Part shown: piece after piece, positions 35,286 through 45,477 of the stretch
Numbering within the stretch: position 1 is the stretch's first letter
How the letters are laid out: each line of letters opens with the position of its first letter
Origin: Actinomycetes bacterium
GTDB lineage: Bacteria; Actinomycetota; Actinomycetes; S36-B12
NCBI GenBank assembly: GCA_024639145.1
Contig: JAHEIZ010000009.1
Coordinates: forward strand, 1 to 64,000
Direction of reading: 5' to 3'
DNA: 64,000 bases
Translations under genes and position numbers: made by a program
The notes under the pieces: model-generated
What the model was told of the DNA's origin: nothing
The model's input: the letters and a program-made list of their open reading frames with translations, nothing else
Databases searched by the model: none

Positions 35286-37292
35286 GTGACCGAGCATCGC
35301 TGGCAGCTGCCTGCATCTGATGCCGCACGCAAGCTCATCCTGATCGCCCTCGCGGCAGTCGCCGTCCTCATCGCCCTGTATGTCGCGGCCATTGTCGTCA
35401 CCGGCAGTGGAGTGCGCGCGGGAACGACGGTCAATGGCGTCAATATCGGCGGGCTCTCGCGCGAGGAGGCCGTGGCTGCCCTCGATGATTCGATCGGCAA
35501 GGTAGCGGCCAAGCCGTTGAAGGTGCGTGCCGGAGAGCAGCAACTGCAGGTGGATCCGGTGGCGGCAGGGCTCGCCTTCGATGCCGAGGCCACGGTCGAG
35601 AAGGCCTCCGGGCGCACGCTGAACCCCTTCGCAATGATCGGCAGCCTGGCCGGCACTCATCAACTCGAGCCCGTCACCTCGGTCGATTCGGCGAAGCTCG
35701 CCTCGCAGGTCTCGCAGCTCGCCGACACGATCGACCAGCCGGCGACAGAGCCGACAATCAGCGTGACCAAGAAGGGCACGAAGGTCGAGCACGGCAAGCC
35801 CGGTCTCGTACTCGATCAGCCGGCGATGGCCGAAGCCCTGAGCACAGCGTTCATGCGTGCGCGCAAGCCGATCGCAGCGCCCGTCATGACTGCTGATCCG
35901 ACCATCACTCCCGCGGCGGTCGACGAGGCAAAGGCCCTCGCGAAGAGTGCCACGAGTGCTCCGGTGCAGGTCGATGCGGCAGGCACCGTGGCCACCATCC
36001 CCGCACCTGCTCTCGCGCATGCTCTGAACTTCACTCCCGATGGTGATCACTTCGTGCCCTCCCTCGATGGCGCAGTGCTGCATCAGGCCATTGCCAAGCA
36101 GCTCAAGGGAGTCGAGACCAAGGGTCGTAATGCGACCTTCGAGATCCTCAAGGGCAAGCCGGTTGTCGTGCCGGCCGTGGTCGGCAATGGCGTCTCGGAT
36201 GACGAGCTCTCGTCGAAGGTGCTCACCGTGATCGGGAATCCTGAGCCGAATCGCACGGTCGCAGTGACCATGGGCGTGCGCGAGCCCGAGCTCACCACCG
36301 AGCAGGCGCAGGCTCTCGGCGTGACCGAACGCATTTCCAGCTTTACCCAGCACTTCCCCTATGCCGCTTACCGCGTGCAGAACATCGGCCAGGCGGCGAA
36401 GTACGTCAACGGAACGCTGCTCCTTCCCGGCGAGACCTTCTCCCTCAACGACACCATTCACGAGCGCACGGAGAAGAACGGCTATACGGTCGGCTTCCTC
36501 ATCGGCCCGGGCGGTGTCTTCGCCGAGGATCTCGGTGGTGGTGTCTCGGCCTCGGCCACCACCGTCTGGACAGGCGCCTTCTACGCCGGCATGGAGCGCG
36601 TCCACACGCAGGCGCACTCGATCTACATCTCTCGTTACAAGGCCGGCCTCGAGGCCACAGTCGGCTGGGGCCTGTTCGACATGAGCTTCAAGAACACGAG
36701 CCCCTACGGCGTCTTCATCACGACCAAGATGACGAACACTTCGATGCAGGTGAACTTCTGGAGTACCAAGGTCTACGACGACATCAAGGCCGAGTTCGGC
36801 CCGAAGACCAACATCAAGCCGTTCGCGACGATCTATGACAAGTCCGATAAGTGCCTGGGCCAGGACGGCTCCGAGGGCTTCGACATCGACGTCGATCGCG
36901 TGTTCTACAAGGACGGTGCCGAGGTCAAGCGCGAGACCATCAGCACCGCGTACCGACCTGCGCCGAAGGTGATCTGCGGCAAGAAGCCCAAGCCCAAGGA
37001 TGACTGCGTGACGGCAGCCTCGGCCAAGCCGAGCACGAAGCCGAATGCCCAGGTGACATGCGCCTTGGCCTCCTCGGCCTCAGGAAAGCCCGGCGCCAAG
37101 CCGAGCGGTTCCGCGAGCGGTTCATCGTCGGGCAAGCCGAAGGCAAGTGCTTCATCACGTGGCGATGCGGCGCCGACCCAGGATGCGAGCCCCACGCCGA
37201 AGGCGAGCAAGAAGCCGGGCAAGAAGCCATCGGCCGAGGCGACCTCCAAGCCTGCGAAGGCCACGCCCAAGCCGTCGAAGTCAGCGGCGTAG
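35286..37292 (+). CDS. VanW family protein with peptidoglycan-binding-like domains
   Basis: 668 residues. One N-terminal membrane anchor (about 15-40) is followed by two PG-binding-4-like domains (about 45-330; VNIGGLSREEA, VNGVNIGG). A VanW domain follows (about 355-500; LPGETFSLNDT, GGGVSASATT, GLEATVGWG). The last 110 residues are Lys/Pro/Ser/Ala-rich and disordered. Probably extracytoplasmic and wall-associated. VanW function is unclear even where linked to vancomycin resistance. The GTG start follows TGGAGA at suitable distance. Confidence 0.9.
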   Translation: MTEHRWQLPASDAARKLILIALAAVAVLIALYVAAIVVTGSGVRAGTTVNGVNIGGLSREEAVAALDDSIGKVAAKPLKVRAGEQQLQVDPVAAGLAFDAEATVEKASGRTLNPFAMIGSLAGTHQLEPVTSVDSAKLASQVSQLADTIDQPATEPTISVTKKGTKVEHGKPGLVLDQPAMAEALSTAFMRARKPIAAPVMTADPTITPAAVDEAKALAKSATSAPVQVDAAGTVATIPAPALAHALNFTPDGDHFVPSLDGAVLHQAIAKQLKGVETKGRNATFEILKGKPVVVPAVVGNGVSDDELSSKVLTVIGNPEPNRTVAVTMGVREPELTTEQAQALGVTERISSFTQHFPYAAYRVQNIGQAAKYVNGTLLLPGETFSLNDTIHERTEKNGYTVGFLIGPGGVFAEDLGGGVSASATTVWTGAFYAGMERVHTQAHSIYISRYKAGLEATVGWGLFDMSFKNTSPYGVFITTKMTNTSMQVNFWSTKVYDDIKAEFGPKTNIKPFATIYDKSDKCLGQDGSEGFDIDVDRVFYKDGAEVKRETISTAYRPAPKVICGKKPKPKDDCVTAASAKPSTKPNAQVTCALASSASGKPGAKPSGSASGSSSGKPKASASSRGDAAPTQDASPTPKASKKPGKKPSAEATSKPAKATPKPSKSAA

Positions 37293-37297
37293 CCCGA

Positions 37298-38737
37298 CTA
37301 GATCAGTTCGACTGCCTGACCGTCGGCGGTGTCGGTCACCGCGAATCCAAGCGCGGCTAGCGCATCGCGAAGTTCATCACTGCGCGCCCACTGCTTCTCG
37401 GCGCGTGCGATGCGCCGTTGCTCGAGAAGTTCAGCGGCCTCATCGGTGATCTCGACGACGGCAGGCGCCTTGCCAATATCGCGGGCGAGATCGAGGCCGA
37501 GAAGTCGATCGGCAGCGAGGAAGGTCTCGAGCTTGGTGCCATCAGCGATGGAGGAATCCTTCTCGAGTTCGCGCAGCACGGAGATAGCTCGCGGGGTATC
37601 GAGATCATCGGCAAAAGCCGCCTTCATCGCCTCGAGGTGATCAGTGGAGAGTGCGGCGGATGGCCCGGTTGCCCACATCGCGACTCGCTCGCGCCAGCGA
37701 CGAATCGTCGTGTCGGCAGCAGTGAGGGACTCCCAGGTGAGGTTCAGCTGCTGGCGATAGCGATTCGACAAGAAGGCGAGCCGGAGTGCGAGGGGATCGA
37801 ATCCGCGCGCGATGACGTCACTGACAAGCACCACGTTGCCTGTCGACTTGCTCATCTTGCGACCCTCGAACAGCAGGTGCTCGCCGTGCACCCAGTGCCG
37901 CACGACCTCGGTGCCGGTGACGCAGTTGCTCTGGGCACGCTCGTCTTCATGATGCGGGAAGCGCAGGTCGATGCCGCCGGTGTGGATGTCGATGGTGTCG
38001 CCGAGCAGGCTCAGGCTCATCGCACTGCACTCGGTATGCCAGCCGGGGAAGCCCGCGCCCCACGGGGTGTCCCAGACCAGCTGGGTGCGAGTCGGGCCCG
38101 ACTTCTTCCACAAGGCCCAGTCGGCGTGGAAGCGCTTGGAGTCATCGACCCCGCCATCGAAGCGGTGACCGGGGCGAAGTTGATCGAGCTTGTTTCCACT
38201 GAGCTCGCCGTACTGCGGGTAGCTGCGCGCATCGAAGAAGACCGAGCCGTCGCCGCCGACATATGCGTGGCCGGAATTCATGAGAGAGGTGATGAGGTCA
38301 ATCATCAGCGGGATGGACTCACTGGCACGCGGGTACTCGTCGGCCGGGTAGATGTTGAGCAGCGCGAGATCGCGATGGAAGGCATCCTCGTACGCACGCG
38401 CCACCGCCAGTGCCCCTCGGCCCTCGCGGGCGGCTTGGGCCAGCACCTTGTCGTCGCCGTCGCCTTGACCCTCGTCGATCGATCCACGCGAGGCATCGTC
38501 TCCAAGACCCGTGTCATCGGCCATGTGCCCGACGTCGGTGATGTTCTGCACGAGACGCACCCGGAGGCCTTCGGCCTCGGCGGCACGACGGATCAGATCG
38601 GGGAGCAGGAAGGTACGCATGTTGCCGACGTGGGCATCGCGGTAGACGGTCGGGCCGCAGGCGTACACGCTCAGGAAGCCGGCTCGGGCGGGCACGATCG
38701 GCACCACGGACTTGGCCTTGGTGTCATAGAGGTGCAC
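37298..38737 (-). CDS. cysS: cysteinyl-tRNA synthetase-like protein
   Basis: 479 residues. Class I signature HVGN is at residues 36-39 with zinc-type C27 (YACGPTVY), WHTECSAMS, and HHEDERAQ; the KMSKS loop is RKMSKSTGN (about residue 290). The C-terminal domain is present, so it is CysRS rather than MshC. Between strand and helix after NITDVGH there is an extra acidic stretch (about 72-95) absent from E. coli CysRS. It may be the only CysRS or a paralogue; the window cannot tell. Leaderless GTG behind TAGGCT. Confidence 0.88.
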   Translation of the reverse strand: MHLYDTKAKSVVPIVPARAGFLSVYACGPTVYRDAHVGNMRTFLLPDLIRRAAEAEGLRVRLVQNITDVGHMADDTGLGDDASRGSIDEGQGDGDDKVLAQAAREGRGALAVARAYEDAFHRDLALLNIYPADEYPRASESIPLMIDLITSLMNSGHAYVGGDGSVFFDARSYPQYGELSGNKLDQLRPGHRFDGGVDDSKRFHADWALWKKSGPTRTQLVWDTPWGAGFPGWHTECSAMSLSLLGDTIDIHTGGIDLRFPHHEDERAQSNCVTGTEVVRHWVHGEHLLFEGRKMSKSTGNVVLVSDVIARGFDPLALRLAFLSNRYRQQLNLTWESLTAADTTIRRWRERVAMWATGPSAALSTDHLEAMKAAFADDLDTPRAISVLRELEKDSSIADGTKLETFLAADRLLGLDLARDIGKAPAVVEITDEAAELLEQRRIARAEKQWARSDELRDALAALGFAVTDTADGQAVELI

Positions 38738-38847
38738 CCCCTCAGCCTAGGGTCATGTCGCCTTGGTCACCTCTCGGCCGAATCGGGGCCCGATGTGTGT
38801 AGGTTTACCCCCACGCCAGAGATCAACCGCTTATTTCGGAGGTTCAG

Positions 38848-39174
38848 GTGACCTACGTCATCGCAATGCCCTGTGTAGACCTGAAGGACAAGGCCTGCAT
38901 CGAAGAGTGCCCGGTCGACTGCATTTACGAGGGTGGCCGGATGCTCTATATCCAGCCCGATGAGTGCGTCGATTGCGGTGCCTGCGAGCCGGTCTGCCCC
39001 GTCGAGGCCATCTTCTACGAGGATGACGTCCCCGATGAGTGGAAGGACTTCACCGCAGCCAATGCGGAGTTCTTCGCCGATCTCGGATCGCCCGGTGGAG
39101 CCGCCAAGCTCGGCGCCCAGACCACCGACGCTGCGCTGCTGGCCACCGTGCCGCCGCAGGAGCACGACCACTGA
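38848..39174 (+). CDS. fdxA: 7Fe ferredoxin (3Fe-4S/4Fe-4S)
   Basis: 108 residues. Cysteines C9, C17, C21, C25, C40, C43, C46 and C50 fit a 3Fe-4S plus 4Fe-4S ferredoxin (C-x7-C-x3-C-P and C-x2-C-x2-C-x3-C-P). A C-terminal extension of about 50 residues is normal for actinobacterial FdxA/FdxC. GTG start with CGGAGG upstream. The dapC gene follows after 2 bp, as for Rv1177-Rv1178, so they are probably co-transcribed. Confidence 0.95.
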   Translation: MTYVIAMPCVDLKDKACIEECPVDCIYEGGRMLYIQPDECVDCGACEPVCPVEAIFYEDDVPDEWKDFTAANAEFFADLGSPGGAAKLGAQTTDAALLATVPPQEHDH

Positions 39175-39176
39175 TC

Positions 39177-40262
39177 ATGTCGTCGCCCGCCGAGCGGCTG
39201 CCGGATTTCCCCTGGGATCTCCTGGCGCCGTTCGGTGAGCGGGCACGTGCTCACCCCGGAGGCATCGTCGATCTGTCGATCGGCACCCCGGTTGATTCGA
39301 CCCCTGAGATCGTCCAGCGTGCACTGCGCGAATCCTCTGACGCTCACGGTTACCCGACCACGGTCGGAACCCCTGATCTCCGACGCTCCTGCGCCGACTG
39401 GGTGCAGCGCATCCTGGGCGCGACCGTCAGCCCTGAGGCGATCTTGCCGACCATCGGCTCCAAGGAGTTCATCGCTCTGCTGCCGACCTTGCTCGGCCTG
39501 GGTCCTGATTCCCATGTGATCGTCCCGACGGTCGCCTACCCCACCTACGCGGTGGGAGCTGCTCTTGTCGGTGCGCGCATCACCGCGACAGACTCACCTG
39601 AGACGGCAGAGCGCGCGGATCTCATCTGGATCAACTCGCCGTCCAACCCCACGGGCAAGGTGCTCGATGCCGACAGGCTGCGCGAGCTGGTGGCCCACGC
39701 GCGCGCCACGGGTGCACTGCTGGTCAGCGATGAGTGCTACCTCGAACTGGGCTGGGATGCCGATCCGATCTCCGTACTTCACCCGTCGATCGTCGGTGAC
39801 GATCACTCCGGCGTCCTGGCCGTGCATTCGCTCTCGAAGCGCTCGAGTCTGGCGGGCTATCGCTTCGGCTTCACCACTGGTGATCCTGATGTTCTCCGTT
39901 CACTTCTCGTCGTGCGCAAGCATCTGGGCCTGATGGTTCCGGCACCGGTTCAGCATGCGGCGGCGGTTGCCTATGCCGACGACGCGCATGTCTCTGCGCA
40001 GCGAGAGCTCTACCGCGCGCGTCGGCAGATCCTGGCCGACTCCTTGCGTGCGCACGGCTTCGCGATTGACCACGGCGAGGCAGGCCTGTACTTATGGGCC
40101 ACCCGTGGTGAGCACTGCTGGGAGACCGTCAGCTGGTTCGCCGACCGCGGCATCCTGGTCACTCCCGGAGATTTCTACGGCACCGCAGGTGCCCATCACG
40201 TGCGCATTGCCTTCACGGCCACCGATGCCGATGTGCGCGAGTTCGCCGAGCGCCTCGGCTGA
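39177..40262 (+). CDS. dapC: succinyldiaminopimelate aminotransferase
   Basis: 361 residues. PLP-dependent class I/II aminotransferase. Visible are NSPSNPTGK, SDECYLELGW, the Schiff-base lysine in HSLSKRSSLAGYR, and a C-terminal arginine in HHVRIAF. In the succinylase branch of lysine/diaminopimelate synthesis it makes N-succinyl-diaminopimelate. Context (ferredoxin upstream, dapD and dapE nearby) supports DapC over other aminotransferases. The ATG gives a compact N-terminus starting MSSPAERLPDFPWD. Confidence 0.92.
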   Translation: MSSPAERLPDFPWDLLAPFGERARAHPGGIVDLSIGTPVDSTPEIVQRALRESSDAHGYPTTVGTPDLRRSCADWVQRILGATVSPEAILPTIGSKEFIALLPTLLGLGPDSHVIVPTVAYPTYAVGAALVGARITATDSPETAERADLIWINSPSNPTGKVLDADRLRELVAHARATGALLVSDECYLELGWDADPISVLHPSIVGDDHSGVLAVHSLSKRSSLAGYRFGFTTGDPDVLRSLLVVRKHLGLMVPAPVQHAAAVAYADDAHVSAQRELYRARRQILADSLRAHGFAIDHGEAGLYLWATRGEHCWETVSWFADRGILVTPGDFYGTAGAHHVRIAFTATDADVREFAERLG

Positions 40263-40283
40263 TCTCGACCTCGTCGGTTGCCG

Positions 40284-41207
40284 TCAGGCCGTCTGTGCGG
40301 CCAGGTGAGCGATCACGGCATCGGCAACGCCCGAGTTCCACGTCATGCCCGTCTCCCACGGCTGCGTGAATACGTCGGCAAGGAAGATCGAATGCAGGAG
40401 CGGAACGCTGAGTTCGATGCGATTCGGGATGATCCCAAGGTCGACGCCCTTCGCGAGGGCGGAGTACTCGGAGACCAGACCGTCAAAGGGCCAGAGCTCC
40501 TTATTGCCACCGTCGTGCTCGAGCCAGGTGCCGCCGACGAGCAGCACGGAAAGGTCGTCGAGCACTCCTGCCTGCGCGGCCAGCCAGCCATCGCTGCCGA
40601 GCAGGTAGTCGTAGGTGTCCTGCCGTGCGAGCCCGGCATCGGTTGCATCTGCATGCTTGCGCAAGGCGTCGACGATCGCGAGCGCGCGGGTGTCACCGAG
40701 TAGCGAGTCGGCGGGCACTTCGTCATAGCTGACGCGCAGGGGCATGGTGCCCATCCACGGTGTGCCGAGGGTGACAAGGGTGCGCACCTTCACGCCAGCG
40801 CCGATATCACGCAGGGTTCGGATCGCTGCCGTGGCGAAGAGGCCGCCATTGGAATGGCCCACGAAGGAGATCTCGGTGACGCCGCGGGTCTCCTGCAGGT
40901 ACTGGACGAAGCGGGTGAGGTGCTCCCCGGCATTGTCGATGTCACCGTTACTGATGATGGTCATGTGGGCGGGCAGGATCTCGGGCTGACCGCCGAAGGC
41001 ACCGAAGGAGCCAGGTTCGGCGTCGACCACAGCACTTCGGGCATTCATGGCCGGCGCGGTGAACACCGCATGGCCGGCGGCAAGGAGCCGCTCGCGCAGG
41101 TACGTGTTGGTGTTGCCGGCCGCCAGTCCGGAACTACAGGCGGCCTCAGGGGTCGTGAAGGGCGAGACGGCGTCGCCGCCGGAGACGAGAACAACGGCGT
41201 GGGTCAT
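40284..41207 (-). CDS. alpha/beta-hydrolase, lipase/PGAP1-like
   Basis: 307 residues from MTHAVVLVSGG; 16 more codons are open upstream. The nucleophile elbow is GHSNGG, and TLGTPWMGT is typical of the lipase-like clan. No signal peptide. A catalytic His candidate is in PLLHSIFL. Substrate unknown. It is convergent with dapC (21 bp apart). A TAGTCT hexamer about 40 bp before the ATG could be its -10. Confidence 0.82.
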   Translation of the reverse strand: MTHAVVLVSGGDAVSPFTTPEAACSSGLAAGNTNTYLRERLLAAGHAVFTAPAMNARSAVVDAEPGSFGAFGGQPEILPAHMTIISNGDIDNAGEHLTRFVQYLQETRGVTEISFVGHSNGGLFATAAIRTLRDIGAGVKVRTLVTLGTPWMGTMPLRVSYDEVPADSLLGDTRALAIVDALRKHADATDAGLARQDTYDYLLGSDGWLAAQAGVLDDLSVLLVGGTWLEHDGGNKELWPFDGLVSEYSALAKGVDLGIIPNRIELSVPLLHSIFLADVFTQPWETGMTWNSGVADAVIAHLAAQTA

Positions 41208-41438
41208 GGCGGGCCAATCCGGGTCGGGTGCACGTGGGGTTCCCAGACTACGCATTGGTTCGGGTCATGGACGGGGCCTGGGAATCGGCCCCCAGGCTCG
41301 GCCGACCATTGCTCCGGAGGTCGGTGAGAGTCATCTCACAGGCCGAGAGGCCAACTCCATTTCACCCGTGTCCGCGGGGTGGGTACGGTTACGACAACGG
41401 CAAAGCGGCGACCCCGCACGCGTTTTCCAGGAGGATCT

Positions 41439-42722
<1,284 letters not shown>

Positions 42723-42735
42723 GCACTGCTCATGC

Positions 42736-42770
42736 AAGAAGCCCTGACGCCAATGGCGCCAGGGCTTCTT
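42736..42770 (+). terminator. terminator after gltA
   Basis: AAGAAGCCCTG-A-CGCC pairs with GGCG-C-CAGGGCTTCTT around the loop AAT, one mismatch, then TCGTT. It can also serve dapD on the opposite strand because the stem ends in A/T on both sides. Confidence 0.88.
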
Positions 42771-42798
42771 CGTTGCCACTGAGAAGTGGCGGCCGTGC

Positions 42799-43752
42799 TC
42801 AGTCGTTGGAGTGGAGTGCGGCATTGAGGCCGCCCCACGTGCCGGTGCGCGAGCTCACTTCGATCGCTCCGGTCTGCGAGTTGCGACGGAACAGCAGGTT
42901 GCTGTCGCCGGAGACTGCCTTGGCCTTGGCGACGTTGCCGTCGGGGAGCGTGACCTTGGAGCCTGCGGTCACGTAGAGGCCGGCTTCGACGACGCAGTTG
43001 TCACCGAGCGAGAGGCCGACGCCGGCGTTGGCGCCGATGAGGGTGCCGGTACCGATGGTGACGACCTCGGTGCCACCGCCGGAGAGCGTGCCCATGATCG
43101 AGGCACCGCCGCCGATGTCGGAGCCGTCACCGACAACGACGCCGGCGGAGATGCGACCCTCGACCATCGAGCTGCCCAGGGTGCCGGCATTGAAATTCAC
43201 GAAGCCCTCGTGCATGACCGTGGTGCCACTGGCGAGATAGGCGCCCAGGCGCACGCGATCGGCGTCGGCGATACGCACTCCCGAGGGAACGACATAGTCG
43301 GTCATCCGCGGGAAGCGGTCGACGCCGTGCACGGCCAGGTTGATGCTCTTCGCGCGCGCATGCAGGCGCACGTCGTTCAGGCGCTCGACGGGCACCGGGC
43401 CCAGGTTTGTCCAGGCCACGATGGGCAGCAGGCCGAAGATGCCGGTCAGATTGATCGTCCGCGGCTTCACCAGGCGGGCCGAGAGCAGGTGCAGGCGCAG
43501 GTAGGCGTCGGCGGTGTCGGCGGGAGCCTCGGCGAGATCCGCGATGGTCGTGGTGATGGTGCGCACGTGCACGCCGCGCACCTCATCGGAGTCGATGGCC
43601 GAGCCGATGCCGGGAACGTCGATCGGGTCAGGGCCGAGCGCGGGGCTGGGGTACCAGACATCGAGGATCTGGTCACCGAAGTAGGTGGCCAGGCCGGTGG
43701 CCGATGCGGATCCGGTGACTGCGGTGAGGTCTGCGGCTGCTGCGTTGGTCAT
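42799..43752 (-). CDS. dapD: tetrahydrodipicolinate N-succinyltransferase
   Basis: 317 residues, the actinobacterial type of DapD. A helical N-terminal half precedes a left-handed beta-helix (about 165-285; hexapeptide-like repeats with [18 protein letters not shown] and [14 protein letters not shown]). It starts the succinylase branch of diaminopimelate synthesis. Leaderless ATG six bases behind TACGGT, within a promoter shared with dapE. Confidence 0.95.
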   Translation of the reverse strand: MTNAAAADLTAVTGSASATGLATYFGDQILDVWYPSPALGPDPIDVPGIGSAIDSDEVRGVHVRTITTTIADLAEAPADTADAYLRLHLLSARLVKPRTINLTGIFGLLPIVAWTNLGPVPVERLNDVRLHARAKSINLAVHGVDRFPRMTDYVVPSGVRIADADRVRLGAYLASGTTVMHEGFVNFNAGTLGSSMVEGRISAGVVVGDGSDIGGGASIMGTLSGGGTEVVTIGTGTLIGANAGVGLSLGDNCVVEAGLYVTAGSKVTLPDGNVAKAKAVSGDSNLLFRRNSQTGAIEVSSRTGTWGGLNAALHSND

Positions 43753-43769
43753 CGCACTACCGTAGCCAT
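43753..43769. promoter_or_regulatory. symmetric bidirectional promoter, dapD/dapE
   Basis: The 17-bp gap contains CTACCGTAG. Read on the plus strand, TACCGT (43758-43763) lies six bases before GTG of dapE. On the minus strand TACGGT (43759-43764) lies six bases before ATG of dapD. The -10 elements overlap by five base pairs, and start codons are 18 bp apart, so both leaderless mRNAs arise from one symmetric element. Confidence 0.82.
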
Positions 43770-44849
43770 GTGGAACATGAAGTGATCTCAGGGCTTGATC
43801 TCTCTACCGACGTGGTGGCGCTGACCGCTGCCCTGATCGACATTCCGAGCGAGTCGCATCATGAGCAGCAGCTCGCCGATCACGTCGAAACCGCCCTGCG
43901 CACGTACTCCCACCTGACCGTCAGTCGTTTCGGCAACACCGTGGTGGCTCGCACTGAACTCGGTCGTGCCGAGCGCGTGCTGATCGGCGGCCATCTCGAC
44001 ACGGTGCCGGCCAACTCGAATATGCCCCATCACGTCGACGGTGATCGTCTCTATGGTCTTGGCGCGTGCGACATGAAGGGTGGTGTCGCGGTGTCGCTCT
44101 CGCTCGCCGCGTCCATCGCTGAGCCGGTGCGCGACGTTACCTACGTGTACTACGAGTGCGAGGAAGTCGACGGCAAGTACAACGGTCTTGCACACCTCGC
44201 CGAGAGCAACCCCGAATTGCTCGTGGCCGATCTCGCGATCTTGATGGAGCCGTCGAATGCCGGCATCGAAGCCGGTTGCCAGGGCACGATTCGCGCAGAG
44301 ATCAAGGCGAGCGGTGTTCGCTCGCACAGTGCTCGACCGTGGATGGGAGTCAACGCCATTCACGCATCCCGCGAGATCCTGAGCCGACTCGAGACGTACG
44401 AAGCGCGGCGACCGATGGTCGATGGCCTGGAGTATCGCGAGGGCCTGAGCGCTGTGGGCATTCGCGGCGGCATCGCGGGCAATGTCATTCCCGATGAGTG
44501 TGTCGTCACCGTGAATTACAGATTCGCGCCCGATCGCTCGACTGACGAGGCCTTGGCGCATGTCCGCGAGGTATTCGACGGCTTTGAGGTGGAGTTCATT
44601 GACGTGAGCCCGGCCGCGTCGCCGGGGCTGTCGCGCCAGGCGACCGTGGATTTCCTCGCGGCGACGGGCGCTTCTCCCGCGCCGAAGTTCGGCTGGACTG
44701 ATGTGGCACGTTTCGCGCAGATGGGAACCCCGGCCCTGAACTTCGGACCGGGGGACCCATCTATCGCGCATATGAAGGACGAATTCGTCCCGCTTGATCA
44801 GTTGCGCTCGTGCGAGATGCAGTTGCGCAGCTGGCTTACTGCTGACTAG
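43770..44849 (+). CDS. dapE: succinyl-diaminopimelate desuccinylase
   Basis: 359 residues. M20 metallopeptidase fold: zinc ligands in [10 protein letters not shown] and LGACDMKGG, catalytic Glu in YYECEEVDG, and the dimerisation domain around [14 protein letters not shown]. It releases L,L-diaminopimelate and succinate. GTG start in the shared promoter with dapD. It ends overlapping the convergent yceI-like gene by 4 bp (CTAG used by both). Confidence 0.95.
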   Translation: MEHEVISGLDLSTDVVALTAALIDIPSESHHEQQLADHVETALRTYSHLTVSRFGNTVVARTELGRAERVLIGGHLDTVPANSNMPHHVDGDRLYGLGACDMKGGVAVSLSLAASIAEPVRDVTYVYYECEEVDGKYNGLAHLAESNPELLVADLAILMEPSNAGIEAGCQGTIRAEIKASGVRSHSARPWMGVNAIHASREILSRLETYEARRPMVDGLEYREGLSAVGIRGGIAGNVIPDECVVTVNYRFAPDRSTDEALAHVREVFDGFEVEFIDVSPAASPGLSRQATVDFLAATGASPAPKFGWTDVARFAQMGTPALNFGPGDPSIAHMKDEFVPLDQLRSCEMQLRSWLTAD

Positions 44850-45388
44850 GCCTTGAGCGCCTGAACGTCGAGCACGAGCTTGATCTTGTCGGAGATCAGC
44901 ACGCCGCCGGTCTCGAGTGCTGCGTTCCAGGAAAGACCGAACTCCTCGCGGCTGATCTCGAGCTCTGCCTCGAAGCCGGCCTTGGTGTTGCCCCACGGGT
45001 CGGTGCTGACGCCGATGAACTCCCACGGAACCACGACGCTCTTGGTGACGCCATGGATGGTGAGGTCACCAGTGACCTCGACGACGTTGCCCTTGTCGAC
45101 TGCGCCGGTCGAGACGAAGGTCAGGGTCGGGAAGTTCTCGACATCGAGGAAGTCGGGGGAGATGAGGTGACCGTCGCGGTCGGCACTGCCGGTGGAGATG
45201 CTGGCGGCCTGAATCGTGAGATTGGCCGAGCTGGCGCCGATGTTGGCCGCATCGATGGTGAAACCACCCTCGTAGGCGGTGAAGCTGCCGCGGACCTTCG
45301 ACACCATCAGGTGGCGGGCCGTGAAGCCGATGTTGGTGTGGGCGGCATCAATCACCCAGGTGCCGTTCGCTGCGCTGAGGTCAGCCAT
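44846..45388 (-). CDS. YceI-like lipocalin-fold protein
   Basis: 180 residues from the ATG seven bases behind AAGGAG. It begins GTWVIDAAHTNIGFTARHLMVSKVRG, which is the YceI signature, with eight-stranded barrel periodicity through about residue 175. YceI proteins bind isoprenoid chains. No signal peptide, so cytoplasmic. The promoter carries two inverted repeats, so it is probably a regulated gene. Confidence 0.93.
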   Translation of the reverse strand: MADLSAANGTWVIDAAHTNIGFTARHLMVSKVRGSFTAYEGGFTIDAANIGASSANLTIQAASISTGSADRDGHLISPDFLDVENFPTLTFVSTGAVDKGNVVEVTGDLTIHGVTKSVVVPWEFIGVSTDPWGNTKAGFEAELEISREEFGLSWNAALETGGVLISDKIKLVLDVQALKA

Positions 45389-45402
45389 GTGAGTCTCCTT
45401 AT

Positions 45403-45440
45403 TAGTTGAAAGATCAATTGGTTTGTTGAATATACAACTA
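45403..45440 (-). promoter_or_regulatory. tandem inverted repeats upstream of the YceI-like gene
   Basis: TTGA-AAGA-TCAA (45406-45417) and GTTG-AATATA-CAAC (45425-45438) lie within 40 bp of AT-rich DNA just upstream of the ribosome-binding site. TAGTTG at the left and CAACTA at the right edge are also complementary. Such TTG/CAA half-sites are typical of MarR-type repressors (established for yceI-like genes in general); no marR gene is in this window. Confidence 0.6.
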
Positions 45441-45477
45441 GATTTCGCGCGGCGCAAGTCCCCCTAGGGTGGTCGAC

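Noticed and set aside
35265-36617. 450-codon minus-strand frame opposite the VanW gene
   Set aside because: Shadow of a conserved gene in high-GC DNA with no recognisable motif.
37418-38851. 477-codon plus-strand frame opposite the CysRS gene
   Set aside because: The minus strand carries HVGN and KMSKS; the plus frame is low in hydrophobic periodicity and has no family.
43788-45026. 412-codon minus-strand frame opposite dapE
   Set aside because: Arg/Gly/Arg-rich shadow that crosses into the YceI gene; dapE metal ligands are intact.
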